From Cellvibrio sp. 79 (GTDB lineage: Bacteria; Pseudomonadota; Gammaproteobacteria; Pseudomonadales; Cellvibrionaceae), in NCBI GenBank assembly GCA_003056245.1, contig MVDH01000005.1, positions 1 through 64,000 of the forward strand: a stretch of 64,000 nt of DNA, given 5' to 3'. The notes below the pieces were generated by a model. The model had not been told where the DNA came from. It worked only from the letters and a program-made list of their open reading frames with translations, and made no database searches. Positions within the stretch are counted from its first letter, which is position 1, and every line of letters begins with the position of its first letter. A program made the position numbers and the translations under genes. This document shows, piece after piece, positions 54,201 through 62,052 of the stretch.

Positions 54201-57076
54201 AATTCGTTAAGCATAAATAGACGTTCTTTAGCGCCGTTTGCTAGCGCGAATTCTATCGAGTGTTGAATCGCGATCTCAATTAGGCCACCTAAATTGCAAA
54301 TTTTTTCAAGATTGTCCGGCGTATCAGATTTTGCATCAATTTCAAATTGCTTTAAGAAGTGGGCCGCAGCTAACTCCAATTCCAATAACAAGCCAGAACT
54401 TTTGCTCAAGCCCTCAAGCAATTGAGTTTGCCAGGCAGTAGACCATGCAGTCGCACGTAAAGAACTTAACCCCTGAACGTTAACATCAGCAATATCTTTA
54501 AAAGCAATTGCTAACTCTTCCACCAACTCAAGCGTCGCTTTTAGATCAGCCTCGGTTTTTATTGGCCCACTATTTAAATCGGGATGCCACCCCAAATTAA
54601 AATTCAATAAATCACTTTTTAGCGCTAGTTTAGAGATAGCATCCCGTAACGAAATTCCGGAACCAGATTTTCTATGTAACGCTCGTATATAAGTATTTAA
54701 TTGGTCTCTTTTCTGCTTCAGCTCTACAATCTGCGCTGTCCATTCTTCAGAACTCAAACCTTCTCGTTTGTGCCAGGCTCTGCCTAACTGATCAAGCACA
54801 GCGCGTTTATTTGCTTTGTTACTATGTAGTTCCAAACACAAATGGCTCAAACCCACTTTATGCATTCGTCGATATACTACATTGAGTGCAGCCATCTTCT
54901 CTGCCACAAAAAGAATTTTTCGACCTTTACCAATATTGTGCGCGATAATATTTGCAATCGTTTCTGATTTTCCCGTGCCAGGTGGCCCCTCTAAAACGAA
55001 ATCTTGGTCACGTCCAGAAGCTTCAACTGCAACGAGTTGCGAGCTATCACAATTGAGCGGCGTAAATATCTCTGCAGGATCAATCTTATCATCAACTTGG
55101 TCTCTCTCAACAAAGTAAGCTTCTTGCGCAAAAGCCTCTCTAGGGCTGTCAACCAAATGCTTAACAAATAAGTTTTCTTTTAAATCTTCAATACGATCAC
55201 GAAGATCTTTCCACATGAGATATTTTGCAAACGAGAAAGACGCAAGCACCAACTCTTCCACGACTTCAAACCCGCGATGCTCACTTATAGCTTCGCGCAC
55301 ACGCTGCCATATATAGGATACATCAACACCACTCTCGTCTTCAGGTAAGCCGTCTTTGAACTCCGAAAGATTGATATCATGTTCAACATTCAAGAACTCC
55401 AATAAGGTCAGATTAAAAATTGGGTCTTCATCTTGAAGCTGCTGAAGATAGACAGGTGATCTCGCGCTATTACGGTTCAGCAAAACAGGAATCAGGATGA
55501 GCGGTGCTCGATAACTGCGATCATCCTCGGGGTTTTCTTTCCATTTAATCATGCCCAATGCTAGGAAAAGTGTATTCGACCCACCTTCTTCTAGATCACT
55601 CTTTGCTTTTCGAAACAGTTCAATACTGTTTTTTTCTAATCGACTCTGACTTTGATTAGCAACGAGGATATTGCTACCAAGCTGATCTAATGCATACTGA
55701 CGATGTATATCCGAACCGGTTTGCAGTTTAAAATTTTCAGCGTCACGTTCCTTGTCATTAACAGGACTTTCCTCCGCCGACAAAAAGCGAAACCTATTGC
55801 CACTGGCCAGCATATCCTCCATCACCGCAATGTCTGGGCAAAACAGCTTTATGGAAACAGCTCTATCGCTAAAATTTAATAAGCTATTTCGCTTAGTTAA
55901 ATCAAGTAACTTACGTGACCAAGTATCAATTCGTGTTTCTGGTGTTTCTTCTTGCACACGCTCTTCTGCACGGACTGGCGGCAAAGGAGGTAAAACTGGC
56001 ATCGGCAAGACTGTGGCACTTTTTGCAAATACCTCTTCACGTGTGGCCTCAACTGTAGAAAGTGGCTTAATTTGCCGAGCCCGCGCTTGTGCAATATCGA
56101 TAACGAAAACGAAATCGTCTTCATTCTCTTCATCAATGAGAGTGCGAGCATGCATCTTAGTCTGCTCGAAAGTTACTGGCTCTGAGTTAGTCACCAAGGT
56201 TGTCTCAAACAGGACAATATCGCGGTTATCTACACGCTTACGAATGTCCATGGGATCATCATTAGTAAGCACAGGTAAACGATCATTAATCAGCCAAGCA
56301 CCAGCAAATGCATGGCCATTCGTGAACGCCATAACAGCATTTAACCCCATCGCTTCAATACAACTAGCAAATAATAGTGAGGTATCCAAACAAGCTGCAA
56401 TCTTGGAATTACTAATATCAGAAGCTAAACGAATGCGTTGCCCATGCTTGGCAAAACCCTGTGGAGGAGATACATAAGCCAACTTTTGATTAAATATCAC
56501 ATTCCAGAGCGCAGCGAGCATCATGTAAGGTTTCTCACGCGTGTTGGACTGATATCCGTCAATTTTGCGTCCATGTCCCCATTGTTCCAGCACATCTGCT
56601 ACTTGCTTAAGTAGCGATTCAACATAAATACCATTAGGTTTTACAAAAGCCGCTAGCAAATCAGGTTGCCGATTTTCTCCACCCCAGTAATTTGCTGGCA
56701 ACATAGCGACGGGTACAGTCGCAGATGCAAGTTTGCTACCATCATTTGCAAATACATCAAATTGCAAATCGAGTTTTATTTCTTCAGTTAAGCCAAATAA
56801 GGTATCGAAAGGAAATTTTAAGTCGCGCTTAGGTAAGGAAAGTATCTGTCCATGTACCATCGCATCAATGATCCATTCATCGCCCTCTAGCCACCCCGGG
56901 ATTGGCTGCAGCACGAGTTTAAGTTTCCCTAAAGGCTTTTGTTTTTCAAGTTCAACTGTGTCCTCAAATTTGCCATATTCAATACGCAGCGATTTAACTA
57001 ATGGATACGCATTTTGTTGTGCCGCCAAAGAGAAGGTACTGATAGCATCGACTACGATTTTTAAGGGAAAGGACAT
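51281..57076 (-). CDS. Giant DUF4011/SF1 helicase/Vsr-like nuclease protein (defence candidate)
   Basis: This protein of about 1931 residues has several domains in order. A transglutaminase-like segment (CLDTSLLFASCIEAMGLNAV, then NGHAFAGAW) lies near 225. A DUF4011 helix (WSRKLLDLTKRNSLLNFSDR) is near 385. SF1 helicase motifs follow: Walker A GPPGTGKSE near 697, Walker B DLVVFDEASQM near 1325, then GDPKQMPPTNFF, SVQGDERDIIILSLGYGP and RRLNVAITRATSEVLVF. A Vsr/MTES_1575-like endonuclease (KFKIDLGIRHP, ECDGATYHGSPSARDRDRVR) is near 1660. A DUF3320-like segment ends it. Similar DUF4011-helicase-Vsr proteins are found in defence islands. The ATG at 57076 is preferred; one at 57115 is possible. 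It stands alone. Confidence 0.88.
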   Translation of the reverse strand: MSFPLKIVVDAISTFSLAAQQNAYPLVKSLRIEYGKFEDTVELEKQKPLGKLKLVLQPIPGWLEGDEWIIDAMVHGQILSLPKRDLKFPFDTLFGLTEEIKLDLQFDVFANDGSKLASATVPVAMLPANYWGGENRQPDLLAAFVKPNGIYVESLLKQVADVLEQWGHGRKIDGYQSNTREKPYMMLAALWNVIFNQKLAYVSPPQGFAKHGQRIRLASDISNSKIAACLDTSLLFASCIEAMGLNAVMAFTNGHAFAGAWLINDRLPVLTNDDPMDIRKRVDNRDIVLFETTLVTNSEPVTFEQTKMHARTLIDEENEDDFVFVIDIAQARARQIKPLSTVEATREEVFAKSATVLPMPVLPPLPPVRAEERVQEETPETRIDTWSRKLLDLTKRNSLLNFSDRAVSIKLFCPDIAVMEDMLASGNRFRFLSAEESPVNDKERDAENFKLQTGSDIHRQYALDQLGSNILVANQSQSRLEKNSIELFRKAKSDLEEGGSNTLFLALGMIKWKENPEDDRSYRAPLILIPVLLNRNSARSPVYLQQLQDEDPIFNLTLLEFLNVEHDINLSEFKDGLPEDESGVDVSYIWQRVREAISEHRGFEVVEELVLASFSFAKYLMWKDLRDRIEDLKENLFVKHLVDSPREAFAQEAYFVERDQVDDKIDPAEIFTPLNCDSSQLVAVEASGRDQDFVLEGPPGTGKSETIANIIAHNIGKGRKILFVAEKMAALNVVYRRMHKVGLSHLCLELHSNKANKRAVLDQLGRAWHKREGLSSEEWTAQIVELKQKRDQLNTYIRALHRKSGSGISLRDAISKLALKSDLLNFNLGWHPDLNSGPIKTEADLKATLELVEELAIAFKDIADVNVQGLSSLRATAWSTAWQTQLLEGLSKSSGLLLELELAAAHFLKQFEIDAKSDTPDNLEKICNLGGLIEIAIQHSIEFALANGAKERLFMLNELAKQKGNFDQLLLNIGHNITPELLSKAPIDDWLRLEAEVQSSWIKGTINKWKINTAAKKIGLSKFDDLSDIKKLKQARDAKIEIEKILEPLARFDIWKGWETDAKQLDKLHALGMKVRSVLSKTIGLTDDPVHLMISLKKWLIDGRDFLEGSKLVAACNEFNLKYNQFIETRRALDASGFIIGNTQSFRDCAQIISGIIRSSVKLKSWCEWQAAKKKIEEKQMSNLASALEGGQADANKLQEQFYIAYCQWLAPLLIDDDPLLREFKSSSHELTIGRFRELDANVANITSEYVVALASEKVPQRNSKSSPQEFGALARELQKKSRHIPTRALIDQLGGSLLDLCPCLMMSPLSVAQFLPSDFRGFDLVVFDEASQMTTWDSVGAIARGKNVIVVGDPKQMPPTNFFSGGKSSEETEEEDLESILDQALAAGLPLKRLMGHYRSRHETLIAFSNSKYYENSLVTYPSSDTKESAVTLHRINGAYAKGKGRNNPIEAKAVVEEIVRRLMSRDVRKKTIGVVTLNTDQQRTIEDLLDDARRANPSIEAYFQDSDNYDAVFIKNLESVQGDERDIIILSLGYGPTEVGGKTMSMNFGPLNKMGGERRLNVAITRATSEVLVFASFDSSMIDLSRTSSTAVEHLKQYLDFAERGPKALPEQASAAYGIDQFDSDFEQAVSYALREKGWKVQTQVGVSKFKIDLGIRHPDKPGIYLAGVECDGATYHGSPSARDRDRVRQAILENLGWRIVRLWSTDYFIDADAAIIKVDEKLRELLKRDIVETDENDVVPQLQDVDAAFQNIPAQLKIDNDDSIDLAHGYGELNASDYFKENYKISLAKLARDILKDKPGITLHTLTLDIANLHGLSRTSKKQIDHLQSVIEAWAGIAGVDGQSPTVWLSPKDVVAEIPWRGVEAFGYSRLWSEVSHHEALGLARYALAKAPHDPVSFICDEFDLKRRHEKTLEIFSKWISKIRDEVS

Positions 57077-57543
57077 AGCAGCATTCCAATTGAATTTATA
57101 GATCCCGGAAAACATGTGACATCTTACGATTCAAGTATCTTAAATTACGATACGTACAGAGTATTACTGGTTAACAGCTTCCGTTCATTCAAGATATTAT
57201 CCGTATGTGTTATCACTATAACTACCATCTATCGTTACCATCTGGTATTGGGTCAATAGAAGATTAATGACCGTCCGCGTCGGACACAATGCTACTTTAT
57301 AATCTGTTGCGGTTCGTAAACTCACCGGCAACATACAATTACATTCGCAACCTTCAACAACTTATTTCACGAAATACGCCGGGTAAGAAAAATCAATTAA
57401 AGACCATAGCAACATTCAACGCCAGCACAAATTACAACCCATTACCACCCCGCGTTGACAACCCCACCTTCATCCCATAACCTGCCCGCGCTGCGGTAAA
57501 TTCCGTAGTCGGGCCTCTCAATCCCGCAAAAATCCAAAACCGG
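57077..57543. other. Intergenic region upstream of the large helicase gene
   Basis: About 470 bp with no supported gene. It must contain the promoter of the leftward helicase gene. The 63-residue plus-strand frame near 57289 has no family likeness. The right part leads into a structured leader. Confidence 0.4.
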
Positions 57544-57655
57544 CGCAAAGCGTGTCTTTGCGTCCTGCTACAGCTTTGCCTGTTGTTATGGCGGCTGGGC
57601 GGGGCTGCCTTCGGGCGGGCCGGTGTTGAGAACCCTGTTCAGTCCGCCCCCATAA
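57544..57655 (+). ncRNA. Structured RNA candidate, C4-antisense-RNA-like leader
   Basis: CGCAAAG-N5-CTTTGCG (57544-57562) forms one hairpin. Then GGCGG-CTG (57590-57597) can pair with CAG-T-CCGCC (57640-57648), enclosing GCC-TTCG-GGC, a stable UUCG-type tetraloop stem. An outer TTAT/ATAA pair extends the helix. The overall layout recalls the C4 antisense RNA class of prophages and similar leaders before small Pseudomonas genes. It lies 50 bp upstream of the small gene at 57704. Class assignment is by recall of shape and is uncertain; the pairing is read directly. Confidence 0.5.
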
Positions 57656-57703
57656 ATCTCAACTTGTGGTGGCGGTTACTCACCAAAACTTTGAGATTTT
57701 ATT

Positions 57704-58021
57704 ATGGATAATACAATTCCCCCTCCCCCATTCCCCAATACCTGCGTTATTAAACTCGATCAAAACCAATACGCGTTTTATAAAAAATCCCGCCTTGAAA
57801 TTCGTTCACCTACCGGCGAAGCGATTACGGTACTCAGCACACCAGTACCCGTCGTAACGGATGAAGATGCAATTCATCAACTGTATTGTCAGACGCTGGT
57901 ATTAGAAGTGTTGTTGTATGAAGTTAATGAGCGCGTAAAATTACCGCAGTGGGCACTTAACAGTGTTGCGCGTGTGATTGACAGAATTGATGCTCATCTT
58001 AAGAGGCAGTTGTCGATGTAG
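57704..58021 (+). CDS. Small hypothetical protein, paralogue of the one at 61708
   Basis: This 105-residue protein has no signal or membrane segment. Shared marks with the protein encoded at 61708 are QYAFYKKSRLE, TDEDA, YQLYCQT-like HQLYCQTLVLEV, ERVKLPQWALNSV and RIDAHLKRQ. The two are clear paralogues. No known family is recognised with certainty; the size and leader recall DUF3077-type small proteins. A terminator follows 5 bp after the stop. Confidence 0.7.
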   Translation: MDNTIPPPPFPNTCVIKLDQNQYAFYKKSRLEIRSPTGEAITVLSTPVPVVTDEDAIHQLYCQTLVLEVLLYEVNERVKLPQWALNSVARVIDRIDAHLKRQLSM

Positions 58022-58026
58022 CATAT

Positions 58027-58059
58027 AAAAAAAGGCGAATCGTTTGATTTCGCCTTTTT
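58027..58059. terminator. Bidirectional terminator
   Basis: An A run, GGCGAA, a loop, TTCGCC and TTTTT give a hairpin with T tracts on both strands. It ends the small gene and the leftward cold-shock gene. Confidence 0.75.
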
Positions 58060-58105
58060 AAAATTATTGCATTAACGAATTATATCGCCAATGAATTTTT
58101 ACGAT

Positions 58106-58315
58106 TTAGATAGCCTGAATATTTTCAGCTTGCGGGCCTTTTTGACCTTGGGTCACAGTAAAACTAACTTGTTGGCCTTCAACAAGGGATTTGAAACCCG
58201 TGCCGGAAATAGCGCTAAAGTGAGCGAAGACATCTGCACCAGATTCTTGTTGAATGAAACCAAAACCTTTAGCGTCATTAAACCATTTTACAGTGCCAGT
58301 AGTAATTTTAGACAT
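58106..58315 (-). CDS. Cold-shock protein (CspA family)
   Basis: This 69-residue cold-shock domain protein has the RNA-binding motifs KGFGFIQ (RNP1) and VFAHFSAI (RNP2), and begins [13 protein letters not shown]. It binds single-stranded RNA/DNA as a chaperone. The upstream leader is long (about 430 bp to the next gene), as for cold-regulated csp genes. Near the start, CCCCTAAGGGG forms a small hairpin. It may be temperature-controlled. Confidence 0.95.
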   Translation of the reverse strand: MSKITTGTVKWFNDAKGFGFIQQESGADVFAHFSAISGTGFKSLVEGQQVSFTVTQGQKGPQAENIQAI

Positions 58316-58816
58316 AGTGTTACCTATTAATACAAAAGTAAATTTCCCCTTAGGGGTGCTTGGCTGGAAATGCGGGAATTACTTATGTAAGACAGGACGA
58401 AATACTAGAATAAAACTTCGAAGTGTGAGGCATAAATACTAAACGGGCTTTTCGAGCTAATTGCAGTCTACGCTTGTTTGAGGCGTTGTCAAACATTATT
58501 ATTTTTAAAATAGTGAAATGCGGTTTTATAAACATCACAAGCCTGGCTATTCATGCGCCAGGAATGTTAATGCCGTTAATACATTAACAAAAAATATTAA
58601 AAATATAGTCGTCGAAAAATTATTTTTTTAATACAAAAATCCCACTGAAAATTATTCACATTAAAAGCGGTTACGTTATACAGGCCTAATACCTAATGTG
58701 TTAGTAAGTGCGGTGACCAACAGAGCCATAATGAATAAAAATGTAAACTCATGTTGGTGGTGCAACTCAGAATAGAATTACATCACCAAATCCTTTCATT
58801 AGTAATGGATAACACC
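58316..58816. promoter_or_regulatory. Long csp leader and intergenic region
   Basis: About 500 bp without a gene. The left part is the 5' leader of the leftward cold-shock gene, with a CCCCTAAGGGG hairpin (about 58350) near the start codon. The right part is AT-rich. The start of the next rightward protein is uncertain, so its leader may be shorter. Confidence 0.5.
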
Positions 58817-59347
58817 ATGAGCACATATAGCCACCACATTTCCAGCATTTTTTCCTGCCGGACTCACGCCGAAGCAACGTACAACAAATTAATAGAGAAA
58901 GGGATTGATGCCTATCAACTCACCCTTCGTCGGGTTAACTTTACGCTAGCCCGGAACGCACCGGATAAGGAGAATATTGAATTGCCAAGGTCACTTTTAA
59001 TTAACACGAGCTTTGGTATGACGATAGGCGCAATTGCCGGAATGCTAACGGATTTAATACTGCCAGTTGCCCAACCCGATGTATTTGCCAGCAATCCAAT
59101 TATCGGACCATTGATATTAATTGGTGTTGGGGCATGTATAGGAGGCGTACTTGGTACCCTTAGAGGCGTAATGAAAAAAATGCAATTATTGCCAGAGGAA
59201 TCAACGTTCCATGCGCAATTCCTGCTGACTATAAAAACACTGGATCGACAACAAATATCAATAGCAGAATCTGTTATGGAAACCTCTGCTGAGGGGAAGG
59301 GAATATATTACCCGTTTGCAAAAAACCACAAGGGGGCTACAAATTAA
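58817..59347 (+). CDS. Membrane protein with a possible general-stress-like N-terminal domain
   Basis: This 176-residue protein begins at MSTYSHHISSIF. The first 40 residues (SSIFSCRTHAEATYNKLIEK) resemble the general-stress 17M-like strand-helix start. Two hydrophobic helices follow (SFGMTIGAIAGMLTDLIL and GPLILIGVGACIGGVLGTL), with a soluble C-terminus. A Gly-rich membrane hairpin of this kind is seen in stress proteins. An upstream ATG at 58805 or 58751 is possible. Family call is tentative. Confidence 0.6.
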   Translation: MSTYSHHISSIFSCRTHAEATYNKLIEKGIDAYQLTLRRVNFTLARNAPDKENIELPRSLLINTSFGMTIGAIAGMLTDLILPVAQPDVFASNPIIGPLILIGVGACIGGVLGTLRGVMKKMQLLPEESTFHAQFLLTIKTLDRQQISIAESVMETSAEGKGIYYPFAKNHKGATN

Positions 59348-59781
59348 TAAAACACGAAACTGCCTGATTTTATAGGCGCAATAGCGATAAATTCACTATA
59401 TGCACGCTTTGCCATCCAGATTGGCTGGATGTAGGAAATCCCGCCTTAAACTTAAAATATTGGCAATCTGCACTACCGGTAAACCTATTAAAAATGCAGT
59501 TACTTTTTACTCTATATAAAATTTTTCTAGTAAAGAAATTATAAATAACGTCCTTGCGATGCTTCCAGATGTAAACTTCAGCGACAAAAATACAACGCGA
59601 TTTGACAGGCATCGGAAGACCAATTATTACTATACCGTGTCTGCTAAACCACTCTGGCATGCGGGGGCAGGATTGCCCCCAACTCCCCTTTAAAATTTTT
59701 CACCCGGATTAAATCAGGTTACTTCTTTGCTAAGCGCTGGTGAATTTATTAGCTATTAATATGTTACTCACGGTGAAAACT
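59348..59781. other. Intergenic region
   Basis: About 430 bp with no supported gene. A minus-strand frame (59370-59660) has no ribosome site and no resemblance to a family. Confidence 0.4.
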
Positions 59782-59979
59782 ATGATCTTAAAAACGCTAA
59801 TTGATCGCAATGGACAGTATCAAATTAATCTCGTTGAATGCAAAGGCATCAATGGATTTACTGTCAGGTTTCACTTCGAAGTCGTCGATACAAAAAATGG
59901 AAAATGTATTGGAATATGTGATCATCTTAATGAAGCTAAAGAACAACTTAATACACTCACCTTGAAAGCTGCAAGTTAA
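59782..59979 (+). CDS. Small hypothetical protein
   Basis: This 65-residue protein (MILKTLIDRNGQYQIN at the start, later FEVVDTKNGKCIGICDHLNEA) has a mixed beta/helix pattern and no signal. A GGTGAAAA lies close upstream of the chosen ATG. Unknown family. A strong terminator lies 70 bp downstream, supporting a transcript. Confidence 0.5.
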   Translation: MILKTLIDRNGQYQINLVECKGINGFTVRFHFEVVDTKNGKCIGICDHLNEAKEQLNTLTLKAAS

Positions 59980-60050
59980 TCCATCATAACCATTTAAGAT
60001 AATTACAAGATGGGTGGAAACTCTCCATTACAAAAGCTATTTTACTGCCG

Positions 60051-60084
60051 CAACTATCACCAGTGATGATAGTTGGTTTTTTTT
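60051..60084 (+). terminator. Strong terminator after the small gene
   Basis: CAACTATCA and TGATAGTTG pair with a seven-base loop, and eight Ts follow after GG. It is the best plus-strand terminator in this part. Confidence 0.85.
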
Positions 60085-60260
60085 ACAGATTGGATACGTA
60101 CCAACAGCAGGCAAACCCCTAGTAGTACGGAAAATTGAAATAATGCGTATGCGCCAAAAATAGAGGGCACAGCAATAAAAGACCAAACTAGCAACGCAAA
60201 ACAACATGTCTTATACATTTCTCACCATTAATTAAATAAATACCCTACTATTGTTGAATT

Positions 60261-60282
60261 CGCTGCCTTAGGTTCGGCAGCG
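60261..60282 (+). promoter_or_regulatory. Hairpin in the leader of the Crp/Fnr gene
   Basis: CGCTGCC and GGCAGCG form a 7-bp stem with an eight-base loop, 60 bp upstream of the Crp/Fnr start. It lacks a T tract and may be a leader structure. Confidence 0.5.
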
Positions 60283-60341
60283 CACATAGCCGTACACCTT
60301 GGCCCCGTACACTTCGTGTTGCGATTCATCCTGGAGAGGAT

Positions 60342-61049
60342 ATGCCTTCCGAATTACATTTTAATGGGCTCATAGCTGCCTTACCCATCGATTCCCAAAA
60401 ACGGTTATTGGACAATTTGGAATTGGTCCCCCTGATCTCAGGCAAGGTTTTATATGAAGCAGGCGAGACACTACGTCATGTTTATTTTCCGATTGACTGT
60501 ATTATTTCATCCATCTACGTCATGGAATCGGGAGCCACTACCGGCATTTTAGTTATTGGCAATGAAGGTATGGTCGGCACAGCAACGTTTATGGGCGGTG
60601 AAAGCACTCCCAGTCGCGCCATTGTCCAAACAGGTGGACTCGCTTATCGGTTATCCGCACAAAAATTCAAAACGGAGTTCAATCGTCATACCGATTTACT
60701 ATTGCTATTATTGCGCTACACGCAATCGTTAATTACTCAGATAGCACAAACTGCTGCGTGCAATCGACACCATTCTATTGATCAACAACTTTGTCGCTGG
60801 CTTTTACTTTCATTGGATCGCTTACCAGATCACCACATCCCAATGACCCAGGAATTGATTTCCAATGTATTGGGTGTACGACGGGAAGGCGTTACGGAAG
60901 CCGCTGGAAAATTGCAAAAATTAGGCGCAATTGAATATGCCCGTGGTCGCATTACCGTATTGGATCGCGCGCATCTCGAGCAACTGAGTTGCGAATGTTA
61001 TGCGGTTGTCAGGAAGGAAATAGATCGCTTGATGCACCCTTTAACATAG
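60342..61049 (+). CDS. Crp/Fnr-family transcriptional regulator
   Basis: This 235-residue protein has an N-terminal cyclic-nucleotide-binding-like beta barrel (VPLISGKVLYEAGETLRHVY, VIGNEGMVGTATFMGGE) and a C-terminal winged HTH (MTQELISNVLGVRREGVTEA). It lacks the Arg-Ser pair of cAMP-binding Crp and lacks N-terminal cysteines of Fnr, so the signal is unknown. The protein belongs to the large Crp/Fnr class without a clear effector. A GAGAGGAT site lies upstream. The ferritin-like gene converges from the other side. Confidence 0.9.
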   Translation: MPSELHFNGLIAALPIDSQKRLLDNLELVPLISGKVLYEAGETLRHVYFPIDCIISSIYVMESGATTGILVIGNEGMVGTATFMGGESTPSRAIVQTGGLAYRLSAQKFKTEFNRHTDLLLLLLRYTQSLITQIAQTAACNRHHSIDQQLCRWLLLSLDRLPDHHIPMTQELISNVLGVRREGVTEAAGKLQKLGAIEYARGRITVLDRAHLEQLSCECYAVVRKEIDRLMHPLT

Positions 61050-61074
61050 GCAAACGCAGTAGCCCCCTGCGAAT

Positions 61075-61671
61075 TCAAAGAACAGGTTGGATATCCCGAC
61101 GAAATATATTTTTATTGTTTTGAATTACACCAAGTTTTTTCACGTTCTCTCCCAACCAATCGACCAGCTCTTCAACACGTTTTTCATCCGCCTTTAAAAT
61201 AATTGTCAGGATTCTGCTGGTAGTTAAATCGCTATCTGACAAATAATGTATTAGATTCCGATAAGAATTAACCGCATCACGCTCAGCATGCAAATTTTCT
61301 TCGATAAGTTTGGAAAAAACGTAGTTAATAGCAACACGTGGATAGCTATGCACAAAAAGATTTTCGACCGAAAAAGCGGGAACACCGCCTAGTTGGACGA
61401 TACGTCGCGCAATTGTATGAATATGCAATAATTTTTCATTGGAATGGATTAAAAATATACTCGCAATTTTTTGCGGATGCCCCAGGGTTAAGAAATAATG
61501 CGATTTAAAGCGCATTACACGTCGGGCTTCCTCTATCAAAATGCGGTTAAGCCAGTCAATCAAATTCCCGGGAGGCGGGCTCTCGGGATATACATCGAGT
61601 CCCCCTGTATTTGTAATAAACACATTGGCAGGCGAGGCCAGTTGCCCCGTTGTAACAGCATATAATCCCAT
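61075..61671 (-). CDS. Ferritin-like four-helix protein
   Basis: This 198-residue protein resembles the bacterioferritin/ferritin-like superfamily. Helix motifs include LIEEARRVMRFKSHYFLTLG, then NEKLLHIHTIARRIVQLGG, then LIEENLHAERDAVNSYR, and ADEKRVEELVDWL near the C-terminus. Glu and His residues are spaced as in diiron sites, although not every ligand can be assigned. The ATG at 61671 is preceded by GGAGGTGCTT. A longer frame would begin inside the paralogous small gene on the other strand. Probably iron or oxidative-stress related; no heme ligand identified. Confidence 0.7.
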   Translation of the reverse strand: MGLYAVTTGQLASPANVFITNTGGLDVYPESPPPGNLIDWLNRILIEEARRVMRFKSHYFLTLGHPQKIASIFLIHSNEKLLHIHTIARRIVQLGGVPAFSVENLFVHSYPRVAINYVFSKLIEENLHAERDAVNSYRNLIHYLSDSDLTTSRILTIILKADEKRVEELVDWLGENVKKLGVIQNNKNIFRRDIQPVL

Positions 61672-61707
61672 AAGCACCTCCATAAAAGAGATAGTCTGGA
61701 GCAAACT

Positions 61708-62010
61708 ATGATGGGTGTCTGTTCGCAACCACACATTATTAAACTCAATCAACTCCAATACGCGTTTTACAAAAAATCCCGCCTTGAAAATCATTCGCCT
61801 ACCGACACAATGCTCACCTTAATCAGCAAACCATTACCGACAACAACCGATGAGGATGCGGTTTACCAACTGTATTGCCAGACGCTGTTGTTGGAAGTGG
61901 TGTTTTATGACGTGAGTGAGCGCGTGAAATTACCGCCGTGGGCGTTTAATAGTGTTGTGCGCGTGATGGGTAGAATTGATGAGCATCTTAAGAAACAGGC
62001 ATTGCTGTAA
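61708..62010 (+). CDS. Small hypothetical protein, paralogue of the one at 57704
   Basis: This 100-residue protein shares QYAFYKKSRLE, TDEDAVYQLYCQTLLLEV and ERVKLPPWAFNSVVRVMGRI with the 57704 protein; about half of the positions match by eye. The structured leader seen at 57544 has no counterpart here, because the start is 36 bp from the divergent ferritin-like gene. Function is unknown. Confidence 0.7.
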   Translation: MMGVCSQPHIIKLNQLQYAFYKKSRLENHSPTDTMLTLISKPLPTTTDEDAVYQLYCQTLLLEVVFYDVSERVKLPPWAFNSVVRVMGRIDEHLKKQALL

Positions 62011-62019
62011 ATATAAAAT

Positions 62020-62038
62020 CAGGTGGCTATGCCACCTG
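62020..62038 (-). terminator. Terminator after the histidine kinase gene
   Basis: CAGGTGGC and GCCACCTG form a perfect stem around a TAT loop. On the minus strand a GATTTTATATTT tract follows, so it ends the kinase transcript. Confidence 0.7.
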
Positions 62039-62052
62039 GTTGATTCCAGTAT

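Noticed and set aside
55752-56477. Long plus-strand frame inside the helicase gene
   Set aside because: Shadow of the large gene, no recognised motifs.
57289-57480. Small plus-strand frame before the structured leader
   Set aside because: Composition and lack of ribosome site suggest chance.
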